Positions 29,101 through 40,242 of a DNA stretch of 64,000 bases are shown piece after piece. A model generated the notes under the pieces. It made no database searches, was not told where the DNA came from, and saw only the letters and a list, made by a program, of their open reading frames with translations. Position numbers and translations under genes: made by a program. The DNA is from Aerolutibacter ruishenii. Its GTDB lineage: Bacteria > Pseudomonadota > Gammaproteobacteria > Xanthomonadales > Xanthomonadaceae. The DNA lies in the NCBI RefSeq assembly GCF_007830115.1, contig NZ_VLKP01000002.1, forward strand, positions 310,001 through 374,000, read 5' to 3'. Every line of letters starts with the position of its first letter. The first letter of the stretch is position 1.

Positions 29101-30042
29101 CAGCAGGGCCGGGTCGAACGCCTCGACGGTGCTGCGCAGCTGCCATTGCGGGTGCTCGCGACCGCGCAGGGTCACGCTGGCGCGCAGCGCGCCCGGCGCG
29201 CGTCCGGCCACCGCCACGTCCATCCGCGACAGGTCGCCGCGCGCCACCAACCCCAGCCGTGGCGCGGTGCGGCCGGTGGGTGCGGGGAACACCGCGGTGG
29301 CGGTGAGGTCGGCGCGGTAGTCGTCGTGCGGGACGTAGTCGCCGTGCAGGGTGAAGCGGCCACGGTCGCTGTCCACCGCGAGGCGCTCCATGTGCAGCCT
29401 GCCCGGCTGGGCATCGATGCCGCCACGCAGGTGGGTGATGTTGACCAGCGGCGCACCGGCGCGGGTCACGCGCAGCCCGTCGATGCGCACGTCATCGGCC
29501 TGCAGCGCCAGCGGCGGCTGGATGTCGGGCAGTACGTCCGGCCAGCGCGGCAGCTCGAACGGCTGGTTGTCCTCGGGCAGGTCGAGTGTGGCGCCGTTGA
29601 CCCGCAGGGCATCCAGACGAAGGCGGCGGCCCAGCAACGGGCGGATCGCCGGGTCGAGCATCACCGTGTCGGCGGTGAAGACCACCGGGCCGCCTGGCGT
29701 GCACTTGGGTTCCTCGGGCGGACACGCCGGCGTGTAGGCGAAACGCACGCCGCGCAGGGTCAGCGGCCCCGCGGCCGGGCCCTCGGCCGAACGCCATGCC
29801 AGCGTTGCGCCATCCGGCAGCCGCGCCACGATCTGTTTCAGCAGTGCGTCGCGTCCGCCGATGGTGTTGAGCAGCCAGTACAGCAGCACCGCGCCCGCCA
29901 GCACGAGCAGGCCGGCCACCAGGCCGCTGCGCAACGCCAGCCAACGCAGGCGCGCCCGCCGCCGCGCCCGTAGCTCGGCGATGCGCGCCTCGCGTTCCTC
30001 GGGCGTGAGTTGTTGCACCTCGTTGCGTCGCCGGAAGGCCAT
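26161..30042 (-). CDS. tamB: Translocation and assembly module protein TamB
   Basis: A 1,293-residue envelope protein. The N-terminus has a basic cytoplasmic stretch and one TM anchor (residues about 35-55), followed by a very long beta-rich periplasmic region and the conserved C-terminal DUF490/TamB domain (about 950-1293). TamB spans the periplasm, works with TamA, and is linked to outer-membrane protein insertion and phospholipid transport. The coupled tamA gene ends two bases before this gene begins, so both are one operon. Confidence 0.93.
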   Translation of the reverse strand: MAFRRRNEVQQLTPEEREARIAELRARRRARLRWLALRSGLVAGLLVLAGAVLLYWLLNTIGGRDALLKQIVARLPDGATLAWRSAEGPAAGPLTLRGVRFAYTPACPPEEPKCTPGGPVVFTADTVMLDPAIRPLLGRRLRLDALRVNGATLDLPEDNQPFELPRWPDVLPDIQPPLALQADDVRIDGLRVTRAGAPLVNITHLRGGIDAQPGRLHMERLAVDSDRGRFTLHGDYVPHDDYRADLTATAVFPAPTGRTAPRLGLVARGDLSRMDVAVAGRAPGALRASVTLRGREHPQWQLRSTVEAFDPALLMAGEPGVPLAWTLQADGVEGAADLRGQVTRDGQTVTVLPSKVRLNEQVLDVQPLALALLEGTATLRGRAELRDPDHGTLRFAVNARNLHWGGADGTPAIIANGDFGVAGALQAWAAIGTARLERDGQAADLRFDARGNTERATLKTLHARMPTGTLDARGDVAWTPSLQWVLNADLAGFDPGYFAPAWKGAVNGVLASRSHTRKDRGLEATLDVSRLGGQLRGRVLSGQGRFALHGAPPTGGEDRYESDVALRLGASQVQAKGALGRTLDVDATFAPLHLADLLPSGQGTLQGQLHLRGPRNAPDVDVDLEGHNLAHGDYRVDTLHARGRLPWRGRDGALDVRATGLQAGVPFTTLDLTARGAVEALQLDARAAGDLGMLRLTGNADKRGATWQGALASLAFDPSKGAQWRLQQPARFSWDGRNGALTHACLASSGGGTLCASADWPRRGLDVEGRGLPLALLQPYLPERSDRRPWLLRGDVALDAQVRPVGNAWRGTATLTSAGGGLKFNERARQELVRYGDLSLRTTFDPQRLTAELDATLNDDGQVDARITTGWDGYAPLVGEVAVNTDELTWMELFSPDIVEPTGRLVGRIQLSGTRAQPLLGGNAQLGNFATELPALAIQLREGDLRLDAQPDGTARITGRVRSGEGTLNIDGTLGWQGDDTPLVLNVRGDNVLVSDTRDLRAVASPDVVVRYAARQPLQVTGTVTIPSARMDLERLDEGVSASDDVVVLDPVDPEDTGTLPLDLDLTLSLGGDVQLNGFGLDGTLGGKLRVRARPGREMTASGQLDVDGRYTAYGQKLAITRGELVWSGGPVGNPILNIRAEREVGDVTAGVDIRGRASAPEATVWSNPASSQSEALAYLALGRPLSSASRDESRQLNAASAALTAGGSLLASQLGARIGLDDAGVMESRALGERVFGVGKYLSPRLYVSYGVSLLGTGQVLTLKYLLRRGFDIEIESSTLENRASVNWRTEK

Positions 30043-30044
30043 GG

Positions 30045-31835
30045 CTACAGGTCCGGGCCGATGTTGAGATACAGCTGGAAGCCCGAGTCCGGATCATCCA
30101 GCCCGCGTGCCACGTCGATGCGAAGCGGCCCCACCGGGGAGCGCCAGCGCAGGCCGACGCCGACGCCGGTGCGGAAGTCCGGCGCATCGTTGAACGCGCT
30201 GCCGCTGTCGACGAACACCGCCGCGCCCCAGGCCGCGTTGAAGTACTGCTCGAACTCCACGCTGCCGGTGATCACGTTCTTCGCCCCCACCGGAAACTTG
30301 TCGCCTTCGTCGCCGATCCGCGGGCCGACCTCGCGCCACGCATAGCCGCGGATGCTGCGGTCGCCACCGGCGTGGAAACGCAGGTTGGGCGGCAGGTCGA
30401 CCAGCGAATCGGTCAGCGTGTGGCCCACTTCGCCACGGGCGATCAAGCGGGTGCGTTCGCCCAGTCCGCGGTACAGGCGCGCGGTGACCTGGGCCTGCAG
30501 GAAGTTCGCATCCGAGCCCGCGCCGTCCAGCCCACCGCGCAGCACCACCGCGCCGCCGATGCCTCGGCGCGGGTACAGCCGGTCGTCGGTATCCAGGTAT
30601 TCGCCGCGCAGCGACGGGTAGGTGTAGCTGGCATAGCGGTAGTCATGGGGACCGATCGTCCCCAGCCGGCGTTCGGCTTCATACGCCCAGCGCTCGCGCA
30701 GCGCATGCACCGCCGCCACCGCGGTCCAGTTGGCGTTGATCTCGCCACTGCGCGCGCCGACGAACTCGATGCGCCGGTTGTCGATGTAGTCGGTCTGCTC
30801 ATCGGCGGCCTGCGCGCTGATCGTGTACCAGCCGTCGATCCAGCCGAAGGCCGGGATCCGGTACTGCGTGGTCAGCGTCTTGCGCCGAACCGCCCAGTCC
30901 ACCTGCGCCAGCGCCTTGTGGCCGCGGTCGTTGACGTAGCGGCGCTCCAGACCCAGGCGCACGCCCGCGCCACTGTCGGTGCCGTAGCTCAGGCCGGCGG
31001 TGTAGATCGAGCGCTTGGCCGGGGTCAGCGTCACCGTGGTCGGCACGCGCCCGTCGACCGCCTCTTGCGGACGCGGCTCGATGTCGATGCTGGAGAAGTA
31101 ATCGAGCTTGGCCAGCGACTCGCGCAGCCGGTCGAGTTTGCCCTGGTGGTAGTAGCTGGCCTCGTCCCAGTACACGAAGTGCTCGACGATGCCGTCGCGC
31201 AGGATGCGCCGCGGCGATTGCACGAACGTGGTCGGGCCCATGTCGTAGCGGTTGCCGCTGTCCCAGCGCAGGTCGATGTCGGCGGCATGCTCGGTGCGCG
31301 TCACGGCCACGCGTCGCGAGGTGAAGTCGGCGTCGAGATAGCCGCGCTCGGCCAGGCGACGGGTGATGCGCGCCTTGCTGGCCTCGTAGATGCCATGGTC
31401 GAAGATGTCGCCGGCGGCCGGGGTGAACGCCGCGATTTCCTGGTTGAGGTAGCGGTCGTCCGCGCCGGGTCCATCGATGGCGATGGCCGACTCGCGCACC
31501 CGCACCGGTTCCCCGGGCAGCACCGTGATCACCACCGAGGTGTCGCCGGTGTCGTCGTCGCGATCGCGCTCGACGGTGATCGTCGCCGAGTAGTAGCCAA
31601 ACGGTTCAAGCGCCTCGCGCGTCTCGTTCTCGGCTTCGCGCACCAGGTAACCCAGGCGCCGGCCGGACACGTCGCGGTCGATGGCGTCCACCAGCGACAA
31701 CGACGTGCGCACGTTGATGGTCATCGCCTCGTCCAGCCCGCGGATGTCGACGCGGGTGACCTTGGCCGCCTGCGCCGCGCCCGCCATCGACAGGCCGAGC
31801 AGGGCAACGATGAGGTTCCGGGCGATGGGGCGCAT
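30045..31835 (-). CDS. tamA: Outer-membrane assembly factor TamA (Omp85 family)
   Basis: A 596-residue protein with signal peptide (MRPIARNLIVALLGLSMAGAAQA type, cleaved near residue 23), three POTRA-like domains and a 16-strand Omp85 barrel. The barrel has GGDRSIRGYAW, the VRGF-type L6 loop motif of the superfamily. The frame is open for 28 codons upstream, but that part lacks a signal, so I start at ATG 31835. It precedes tamB by two bases. The strand and order match the standard tamA-tamB operon. Confidence 0.93.
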   Translation of the reverse strand: MRPIARNLIVALLGLSMAGAAQAAKVTRVDIRGLDEAMTINVRTSLSLVDAIDRDVSGRRLGYLVREAENETREALEPFGYYSATITVERDRDDDTGDTSVVITVLPGEPVRVRESAIAIDGPGADDRYLNQEIAAFTPAAGDIFDHGIYEASKARITRRLAERGYLDADFTSRRVAVTRTEHAADIDLRWDSGNRYDMGPTTFVQSPRRILRDGIVEHFVYWDEASYYHQGKLDRLRESLAKLDYFSSIDIEPRPQEAVDGRVPTTVTLTPAKRSIYTAGLSYGTDSGAGVRLGLERRYVNDRGHKALAQVDWAVRRKTLTTQYRIPAFGWIDGWYTISAQAADEQTDYIDNRRIEFVGARSGEINANWTAVAAVHALRERWAYEAERRLGTIGPHDYRYASYTYPSLRGEYLDTDDRLYPRRGIGGAVVLRGGLDGAGSDANFLQAQVTARLYRGLGERTRLIARGEVGHTLTDSLVDLPPNLRFHAGGDRSIRGYAWREVGPRIGDEGDKFPVGAKNVITGSVEFEQYFNAAWGAAVFVDSGSAFNDAPDFRTGVGVGLRWRSPVGPLRIDVARGLDDPDSGFQLYLNIGPDL

Positions 31836-31934
31836 CGCCGCAGCATACCCACGACGTGTCAAAGCACGATTAACACCGGCACGAGGTCCTGGCGCGAATC
31901 CTTTCGCCGCGTTCGGCATGCCGCGCGCCGCGGG

Positions 31935-34001
31935 TCAGGTCGCCAGCTGCTCGATTGCCGCCACGCTGCCCAGCCGGTCGCTCAACCGCTGCAGCAGCGC
32001 GAGGCGGTTGTTGCGCACCGCCGCGTCGTCGGCATTGACCATCACCGAATCGAAGAACGCATCGACCTGTGGGCGCAGTCGCGCCAATCGCCCCAGCACG
32101 GCCACGTAGTCGCGCGCATCCAGCAGCGCGTCGGTGTCGGCGACCGCCTCGTCCACGGCGGCGGCGAGTTCGCGCTCGGCGGGCTCGCTCAGCAGGGCGG
32201 CATCCACCGAGGTCGGCACCGCGCCTTCGACCTTGCGCAGGATGTTGCGGCTGCGCTTGTTGGCCGCGGCCAGCGCCGCTGCCTCCGGCAGCTTGCCGAA
32301 CTCGCCGATGGCGCGCAGCCGCGCGTCGAAGTCCGGCAGCGATTCGTGCACCACGTTGAGCACCGCGTCGAACTGTGCCGCCGGCACGCCCTGCTCGGTG
32401 TAGTAGCCGCGCAGGCGGTCGTACACGAACTGGGTGATGTCCAGCGCGCTCAGCTCCGGGTGGCTCACCGGTTGCAGCGCCACCGCGGCTTCGACCAGTG
32501 CGTGCAGCAGCACGTCGTGGCCACCTTCCAGCAGCGTGCGCGCCAGACCCAGCGCATTGCGGCGCAGGGCGAAGGGGTCCTTGTTGCCGGTCGGGCGCAG
32601 GCCCGCGGCAAAGCCACCGGCCAGCGTATCCAGGCGCTCGGCGATGGCCAGCACCTGGCCCAGCGCCGAGGGCGCGATGGCGTCGCCGGCAAAGCGCGGC
32701 ATGTAGGCCTCGTCCAGCGCATTGGCCAGCGCGATCGGTTCATTGGCGACGGCGGCGTAGTAGCGCCCGGCGATGCCCTGCAGCTCGGGGAACTCGTTGA
32801 CCAGCCGCGACTGCAGGTCGGCCTTCGACAGCTCCGCCGCACGCCGCGCCAGCACCGGGTCCACGCCCACCGCCTGCGCCACGCGCTCCGCCAGCGCGGC
32901 CACGCGCGCGACCTTGTCGGCCACCGTGCCCAGCTTGGCCTGGTAGGTCACCGTCTTCAGGCCCTCGTTCATCGACGCCAGCCCCTGCTTCATGTCCTCG
33001 ACGAAGAAGAACTTGGCATCGGCAAAGCGCGGACGGATCACGCGCTCGTAGCCCTTGCGGACCTCGGCCTCGTCCTGCGACTCGATGTTGGCGATGCCGA
33101 CGAAGTGCTCGCTGAGCTTGCCGTCGGCGTCCAGCACCGGGAAGAACTTCTGGTTGGTCTCCATCGTGGCGATCAGCGCTTCCTGCGGCACGGCCAGGAA
33201 CTCGGGCTCGAAGCTGCAGGCCACCGCCTTCGGCCACTCGGTCAGGCCGTTGACCTCCTCGAGGATGCCGGCGTCGATGCGCGCGGTGCCGCCGGCGGCA
33301 CGCGCGGCCGCCTCGACCTCGGCGGCGATGCGCGCACGCCGCTCGTCGGGATCGACCAGCACCTTGGCGCCGCGCAGCGATTCCACGTAATCGCCCGGTG
33401 TGCTGAACCACACCGGCTTGTCGTGCATGAAGCGGTGGCCACGGCTCATGCGGTCGCCGCGCACGCCCAGCACCTGCGCATCGACCACGTCGCTGCCCAG
33501 CAGCAACACCAGCCAGTGCACCGGCCGCGCGAAGGCGTATTCGTTGGCGCCCCAGCGCATCGGCTTGGGGATCGGCATCGCCGCGATCGCCTCGCGCACG
33601 ATCTCGCCCAGCAGCGCGGCGGTGCGCACACCCGGCTTCACCGCACGGTGCACGAAGCGTTCGCCCTTGGCGTCGCTGGTCTTTTCCAGCGCGGTCCACT
33701 CGATGCCGGCCTTGGCCGCGAAACCCTGCAGCGCCTTGGTCGGCTGGCCTTCGGCGTCCAGCGCGATGTTGAGGTAGGGGCCCAGCACCTCGGACTTCTG
33801 CTCGGGCTGCTCGCCGGCCACGCCGGGCAGCAGCACCGCAAGCCTACGCGGGGTGTACAGCGGCTTGGCGCCGTCGCGCTCGAAGGCGATGCCGCGCTTG
33901 TGCAGCCCGTCGATCACGCCATCGAAAAACGCCTGTGCCAGCGCGTGCAGTGCCTTGACCGGCAGCTCCTCGGTGCCCAGTTCGATCAGCAGCGGTTGCA
34001 T
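31935..34001 (-). CDS. glyS: Glycyl-tRNA synthetase beta subunit
   Basis: A 688-residue subunit of the alpha2beta2 glycyl-tRNA synthetase; it binds tRNA and is needed for activity. The N-terminus reads [15 protein letters not shown], the family signature, and length matches E. coli GlyS (689). A Shine-Dalgarno-like AGGAGC precedes ATG 34001. An in-frame ATG at 34094 would overlap the glyQ stop (TGATG) and add 31 residues; coupling favours it, family length favours 34001. glyQ is immediately upstream. Confidence 0.93.
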   Translation of the reverse strand: MQPLLIELGTEELPVKALHALAQAFFDGVIDGLHKRGIAFERDGAKPLYTPRRLAVLLPGVAGEQPEQKSEVLGPYLNIALDAEGQPTKALQGFAAKAGIEWTALEKTSDAKGERFVHRAVKPGVRTAALLGEIVREAIAAMPIPKPMRWGANEYAFARPVHWLVLLLGSDVVDAQVLGVRGDRMSRGHRFMHDKPVWFSTPGDYVESLRGAKVLVDPDERRARIAAEVEAAARAAGGTARIDAGILEEVNGLTEWPKAVACSFEPEFLAVPQEALIATMETNQKFFPVLDADGKLSEHFVGIANIESQDEAEVRKGYERVIRPRFADAKFFFVEDMKQGLASMNEGLKTVTYQAKLGTVADKVARVAALAERVAQAVGVDPVLARRAAELSKADLQSRLVNEFPELQGIAGRYYAAVANEPIALANALDEAYMPRFAGDAIAPSALGQVLAIAERLDTLAGGFAAGLRPTGNKDPFALRRNALGLARTLLEGGHDVLLHALVEAAVALQPVSHPELSALDITQFVYDRLRGYYTEQGVPAAQFDAVLNVVHESLPDFDARLRAIGEFGKLPEAAALAAANKRSRNILRKVEGAVPTSVDAALLSEPAERELAAAVDEAVADTDALLDARDYVAVLGRLARLRPQVDAFFDSVMVNADDAAVRNNRLALLQRLSDRLGSVAAIEQLAT

Positions 34002-34093
34002 CGCCACGCGGTGCTCCTGGTCCATCATTCCCACGCCTGCCTCGTTCGCGCTGACCGCATTCGCCTTGCCGTTGTCCGTCATGCCGCCGGTCA

Positions 34094-35008
<915 letters not shown>

Positions 35009-35172
35009 GGTCTCGGAATGCACGCGACAAGGCCGGTTAGTATAGCGGCGAGGGCGACGCGGCCCGCGCATGGCGCTCCGGCCAGCACCGGGTCGCTAGT
35101 GGGCCGTAGTCGGGCGCATTTCCCGCCGCGTCGCCTCGATGCCGCACACTTTCCTGGTCGTAGCCTGCCGCC

Positions 35173-35910
35173 GTGTCCAAGTCCGTCCGCGCCCCGTTCC
35201 TGATCCTCGAAACCGGCCAGCCGGTGCCTTCGATGCGCCGCCACCGCGGCTTCCCGCACTGGATCCGCGTCGCAGCCGGACTGGCGGCCGACGACACGGT
35301 GGTGGTCAACGTGCAGGCCGGCGAAGCGCTACCCGGGCGCGAAGGCTTCGCCGGCACGCTGATCACCGGCTCCGGCGCGATGGTCACCGACCGCGCCGAG
35401 TGGAGCGAGCGCAGTGCCGACTGGCTGCGCGAGGCCGCCCACGCCGGCATGCCGCTGCTGGGCATCTGCTACGGCCACCAGTTGCTGGCCCACGCCCTGG
35501 GCGGCGAAGTGGCCGACCACCCGGCGGGGCGCGAGATGGGCACCATTGGCCTGGCGCTGCACGACAGCGCCGCGCACGACCCGTTGTTCGCCGGGCTGCC
35601 GGTCGCGTTCCCGGCGCAAGCCACCCACCTGCAGACCGTGCTGCGCCCGCCGGACGGCGCCACCGTACTGGCACGCTCCGAGCACGACGCCTGCCACGCC
35701 TTCCGCTGGGGCGAGCGGGCCTGGGGCCTGCAGTTCCATCCCGAGTTCAGCGCGACCCACATGCGCGGCTACGTGCAGGCGCGTCGCGACGCCCTGCTGC
35801 GCGAAGGCCGTTGCCCCAACACGGTGGCGCGCGAGGTCAGCGCCACCCCGCACGCGCGCCGGGTGCTGCGCCGCTTCGTCCGCCACGCCCGCACCCTGTC
35901 GGGGCACTGA
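35173..35910 (+). CDS. Class I glutamine amidotransferase (GMP synthase-like)
   Basis: A 245-residue stand-alone GATase. The nucleophile is C99 in GICYGHQL and the His/Glu pair is in QFHPEF. Such single-domain proteins relate to GuaA's amidotransferase half and YfeJ; which molecule receives the ammonia is not known. The start is GTG 35173; the following residues MSKSVRAPFLILETG fit the first beta strand. It is divergent from glyQ. Confidence 0.8.
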   Translation: MSKSVRAPFLILETGQPVPSMRRHRGFPHWIRVAAGLAADDTVVVNVQAGEALPGREGFAGTLITGSGAMVTDRAEWSERSADWLREAAHAGMPLLGICYGHQLLAHALGGEVADHPAGREMGTIGLALHDSAAHDPLFAGLPVAFPAQATHLQTVLRPPDGATVLARSEHDACHAFRWGERAWGLQFHPEFSATHMRGYVQARRDALLREGRCPNTVAREVSATPHARRVLRRFVRHARTLSGH

Positions 35911-35979
35911 AGCCTCGGGTAGCATGGCGGTTGTCGGCGCGCGGTCGCGCCTGTCCAGCTTCCCCGGGGAAACAGTTCC

Positions 35980-36897
35980 ATGACGACACGTGCGATGGGT
36001 CCGATGACGGGCCTTGGGTGGCTCAAGCGCGGCATCAACCTTGGGCGCCACAATCCGAAAGCCATCTTTGGCGGTGCGGTGCTGGTGGCCATCGGCGCGC
36101 TGCTGCCCGGGTTGCTGCAACTGATGCTCCTGGGCATGGTGGGTGACAGCGCGACCGGGCAGCTGGTGGTGATGGGCGTGTCCACCGTGGCCTCGATCGT
36201 GCTGATGTCGTTGCTGGTCGGCGGCTACATCCGCGTGATCCATGCCACCGAACAGGGCCACCCCGCGGCGCCAACCGATGTACTCGGGCCGTTCCGTGCT
36301 GGCCAAGGGGGCGCACGACTGGTGCAGTTCGGCGTGCTGCTGGTGCTGGTGTACCTGGTGCTCGCCTCGGCGGTGATCCTGCTGGTCGGCAAGGGCTTCA
36401 TCGAGTGGTACATGCAGGTGATGGCGCTGTCGCAGCGTGGCGGCGCGCCTGATCCCAACGCCATGCCCGCGTTGCCCGAAGGGTTTGGCTCGGTGATGGG
36501 CCTGGGCTTCCTGATGGCGATGTTCCTGGGGGGCGTGTACTCGATCGGTTTCGGCCAGGTGGCGCTCACCGGCCGCAGCCTGGGCGGCGCACTGAAGGAT
36601 GGCCTGGCAGGCACGTTGAAGAACCTGCTGCCGCTGCTGCTGCTGGCGGTGCTGTCGATGCTGGCGCTGATCGCGGTGGCGCTGGTGATCGGGCTGGTAG
36701 TGACCCTGCTGGCGCTGCTCGGCAACCTCGTCCACCCCGCGCTGGGCATGCTGCTGGCGCTGCCGGTGTACCTGGCGCTGCTGCTGGGCATCTACGTGGT
36801 GATGTTCGGCGTGATGTACCAGATCTGGCGCGACGTGGCCGGCGACGTACCGCCGCCGGTGGCGCCGCCGGCCGTGGGCACTCACGTAGAGTTGTAA
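35980..36897 (+). CDS. BPSS1780-like multi-spanning membrane protein
   Basis: A 305-residue integral membrane protein with about six hydrophobic helices and a soluble N-terminus (GLGWLKRGINLGRHNPKAIFGG). The overall form matches the BPSS1780/DUF2189-type membrane family of unknown function. The last helices are unusually Leu-rich (TLKNLLPLLLLAVLSML). Residues 1-25 are polar and face the cytoplasm. No enzymatic motif is visible. Confidence 0.6.
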   Translation: MTTRAMGPMTGLGWLKRGINLGRHNPKAIFGGAVLVAIGALLPGLLQLMLLGMVGDSATGQLVVMGVSTVASIVLMSLLVGGYIRVIHATEQGHPAAPTDVLGPFRAGQGGARLVQFGVLLVLVYLVLASAVILLVGKGFIEWYMQVMALSQRGGAPDPNAMPALPEGFGSVMGLGFLMAMFLGGVYSIGFGQVALTGRSLGGALKDGLAGTLKNLLPLLLLAVLSMLALIAVALVIGLVVTLLALLGNLVHPALGMLLALPVYLALLLGIYVVMFGVMYQIWRDVAGDVPPPVAPPAVGTHVEL

Positions 36898-36927
36898 GCC
36901 GGCCACGCCGGCTCCCGCGGAACCGGC

Positions 36928-37060
36928 TATGATCGGCAGGTGACGTTGTTGCGGGCCGGGCCCGCCTCGTCACGATGCCCCGCACAAGGAGTGCGGGAAG
37001 GGCACACACCGCGATGGCGCCGCACGGCGCATCGCGGCGGACACAAGGAGGTGGAACGCC
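36928..37060 (+). promoter_or_regulatory. Structured leader of vgrG with two RsmA/CsrA-like sites
   Basis: A -10-like TATGAT (36928-36933) has no good -35. Downstream, CCCGCAC-AAGGA-GTGCGGG (36979-36997) is a perfect 7-bp hairpin with AAGGA in its loop. A second hairpin (37011-37035, 11 bp with one bulged G) follows. The Shine-Dalgarno region reads ACACAAGGAGG (37041-37051). Both AAGGA copies sit in ACAAGGA, close to the CsrA/RsmA consensus ACARGGA, a pattern seen where CsrA bridges two sites to block translation. Confidence 0.5.
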
Positions 37061-40000
37061 ATGGATCTACTCGTATCGGGGCTGGCCGCGCTGGCCGCCG
37101 GCCCGCGCCAGCATGACCGCCTGCTGCGGCTGCACGCGCCGCTGGGCCCCGAAGTTCTGGTTGCCGAAACGCTGGATGGCGTGGAGTCCGTCGACGGCGG
37201 CGGCTTCCGCTTCGACCTGACCGCGCTGTCCATCGACGCGCACCTGTGCCTGGACGACCTGCTGGGCCAGCCGGTACTGCTGCAGTGGCAGACCGATGGC
37301 GATCCGGCGGCGATGGACTTGGGTGCCGGCCCGCTGCGACCGCTGCACGGCCACGTCACCCGCGTCGAACGCGTGGGCAGCAACGGCGGCCTGGCCCGCT
37401 ATGCACTGCGCATCGAGCCATGGCTGGCATTCCTGCGCCAGCGCGTGGACAGCTTCGTGTTCCAGGACATGACGGTGGTGGAGATCGTCGAGTCGGTGTT
37501 CGCCGACTACGTCGATGGCGTCGCCGGTCCCGGCGGCGGGGGGCACTGGCCCCGGCGTGGCGCTGGGCGCTGAACGACGCAGCCGTGTACCGCAAGCGCA
37601 GCCTGACCACCCAGTACGGGGAGAGCGACCTCGCCTTCGTCGAGCGACTGTTGGCGGAGGAGGGCATCGCCTACTGGTTCGAGCATGAGGGCGCCGCGTC
37701 AGCGATCGCGGGCGGGAGCGGCAGTGGTGCGCATGGCGACGCCACGCTGGGCACGCACACCCTGGTGCTGGGCGACCACCCCGAAGCCTTCGGCGAACTG
37801 GGCGCGGTGCGCCACCACCGCAGCGACGCCACCGAGCGCCACGACGGCGTGCACAACTGGTCGATCGCGCGTCGCTGGCGACCGGTGCAGATACGCCGGG
37901 GCAGTTGGGACTACAAGGCCCTGGCAGTACGCGCCACCGAAGCCGGTGGCGGTGTTGGCGGCATGACCGTGGTCGACGATGACACCGCTGGACCGTACGC
38001 CTGGTCCGATCGCGAGACCGGCCACCGCTACGCCCGACAGCAGGCCGAAGCCCTGCAGGTCGGCGCGCAGACCGGGCAGGGCGCGGGCACGTGGCGGCAC
38101 TTGCGCGCCGGTGCGCGGTTCCAACTGGTCGATGCGGGTTGGGGCGGATGGCTGGGCAGCGGTACCGGGCACGGCGATGGCGCGCGCGCCGGCACGCGCG
38201 GCGGCACGACCGGCGATGGCGCGTATACCTGCCTGCGCGTGCACCACTGTGCCCGTAACAACCTTGGTGCGGAGATCTTTGCCGCCGTGGGGCGCGCGCT
38301 TGGTCCGATTGCGATGCAGGCGCCGGCGTTGCCGGAGGCATGGGCCGACGATGTCCAACGGGGTGGCGACTTCAGTTCCTCCCGCGCGTTCGCCGGCCGA
38401 CTCGGCGACTGCGGCGCGAACGCGGCAAACGCCCTCCGGGGCAGCATCCCCTCTGTCGATGCTGCGCTGTCTGCGGACGCAAGCACCGCCGTGGCGACGT
38501 TTGCGGGGCGGGTGCGCGATGCCGTTGGGCTTGGCGATGTCCTTGGTGCTGATGAGCCCGGCGCGTACTTCTACCAGAACGCTTTCGAGGCGATCCCCGC
38601 TGCGTTGCCATACCGGGCCATCACCGTGGACGGCCACGGCGTCCGCCGCCACCCGCGCCCCACCGCGCATGGCACCCAGACCGCCATCGTGGTCAGCGAC
38701 GGCGCCCCGCAGCTGACCGACCGCGACCACCGCATCAAGGTGCAGTTCCCGTGGCAGCGCGGCGGCAACGCCGGCAATCGCCTGTCGCATCCTTCGAGCG
38801 ACGACAACGCCCCCGCCATCGGCGCCGCCTGGACCTGGGTCCGCGTGGCCGGACCGTGGGCGGGCGACAACTGGGGCAGCGTGTTCGTGCCGCGCCAGGG
38901 CCAGGAGGTGCTGGTGGCGTTCCTCGAAGGCGATATCGACCGCCCGGTGGTGATCGGCGCGGTCTACAACGGCCAGGGCCAGGCGGACGCCGCGCACAAC
39001 CGGATCGGTGCGAGCGCCGCCGGTGCGACCGGCAATGCACCGGCATGGTTCGACGGCAACGAACACCTGGCGGTGTTCACCGGCATCAAGAGCCAGCAGC
39101 TGGCCGAAAGCCAGGGCGGTGGCGGCGGCTACCAGCAGCTGCGGCTGGACGACACGCCGGGTCAGGGGCGGGTGCAGGCGGAGACGACGCAGTACGCCAG
39201 CGGGTTGACGCTGGGCCACCTCAAGGCCGGCACCGACAACGTGCGCGGCGCCGAGCGCGGTTTTGGCGTCGAACTGACGACACAGGCCAGTGGCGCGCTG
39301 CGCGCGGGTGCCGGCCTGCTGCTGAGCACCGAACGCGGCCGGCAGCAGTTGAGCGCCGATGGCGCCCTGCAACAGCTGCGGCAGGGCGAGCAGTTGCTGC
39401 AAGGGCTGCAGGACGCCGCCAAGGCGCAACACGCGACGCTGCCGGGCGAGGGTGCCGCGCTGCCGGCGCAACAGGCGCTCAGGACGTTGCAGGAAAGCCT
39501 GCAGGCCGTGCAGCGCGGCAGCGCGCCCGGCGACGGCATCGGTGGCGGCGAGGGCGAGGCGCCGGGCTGGTCCGCACCGGCAATCGTGGCCAGCAGCCCG
39601 GACGGTATCGTCAGCGTGACCCCGGCGGACCAGGTGTGGGCGGCCGGCCAGCAGGCCACGCTGAGCGCGGAACAGGACCTGCAGTGGCTGACCCAGGGCG
39701 AGGCCGTGCTGGCCACGGCCGGAGGCATTGTGCTGTATGCCCATGGCAACCCCGCGCCGGCCGGCAAGCCGAACCAGGAGCGCGGCATCGCGCTGCACGC
39801 GGCGCAGGGCGCGGTGAGCGTGCGGGCGCACAAGCACCTGGCGCGGGTGGCAGCGCTGACCCAGGTGACGATCGCGAGCACGCAGGCGGACGTGAGCGTC
39901 GCGGCGGGCACGCACGTGCTGGCGACCGCCGCCGGCGCCTACCTCCGGTTGAAGGGCGCCGATATCGAACTGGGCGCGCCGGGGAAGATTGAATTCAAAG

Positions 40001-40242
40001 CGACCCGGAAAAATCTGACAGGCCCCCGAAGTGCGTCGCCGGATTTGCCCGAGCTGCCGAAGACGAGCGGTGACTTCGCCCAGAGTTTTGCCCTGTTCTC
40101 GCTGGAAGGCGTGGCCCCGGAGGGCGCCAAGGCCATCCTGTTCGATCCGGACCAGCGCGGCGGGGCATGGGAAGGCCAGGCGGACGCGAGCGGTGTGACG
40201 ACCTTGGACGTGAAGAAGGCAGGACGCAATGGAGCGAGATGA
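37061..40242 (+). pseudogene. vgrG: T6SS spike protein VgrG, frame broken at a G tract
   Basis: The frame from ATG 37061 (strong AAGGAGG site) encodes the N-terminal VgrG base (residues 1-170) and hits a stop at 37571. From about 37540 the -1 frame continues the same family sequence (ALAPAWRWALNDAAVY) through to 40242. One extra G in the run at 37538-37543 would rejoin them into about 1,060 residues. The remainder has the gp27-like region, the gp5 OB fold (DHRIKVQFPWQ, GWVxxPWAG-type VRVAGPWAGDNWG), GSVFVPRQGQEV and a DUF2345 beta-helix. The C-terminus (about 40100-40242) is a short unmatched tail. VgrG forms the puncturing tip. The break could be a true mutation, a phase switch or a sequencing error. 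Confidence 0.85.
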
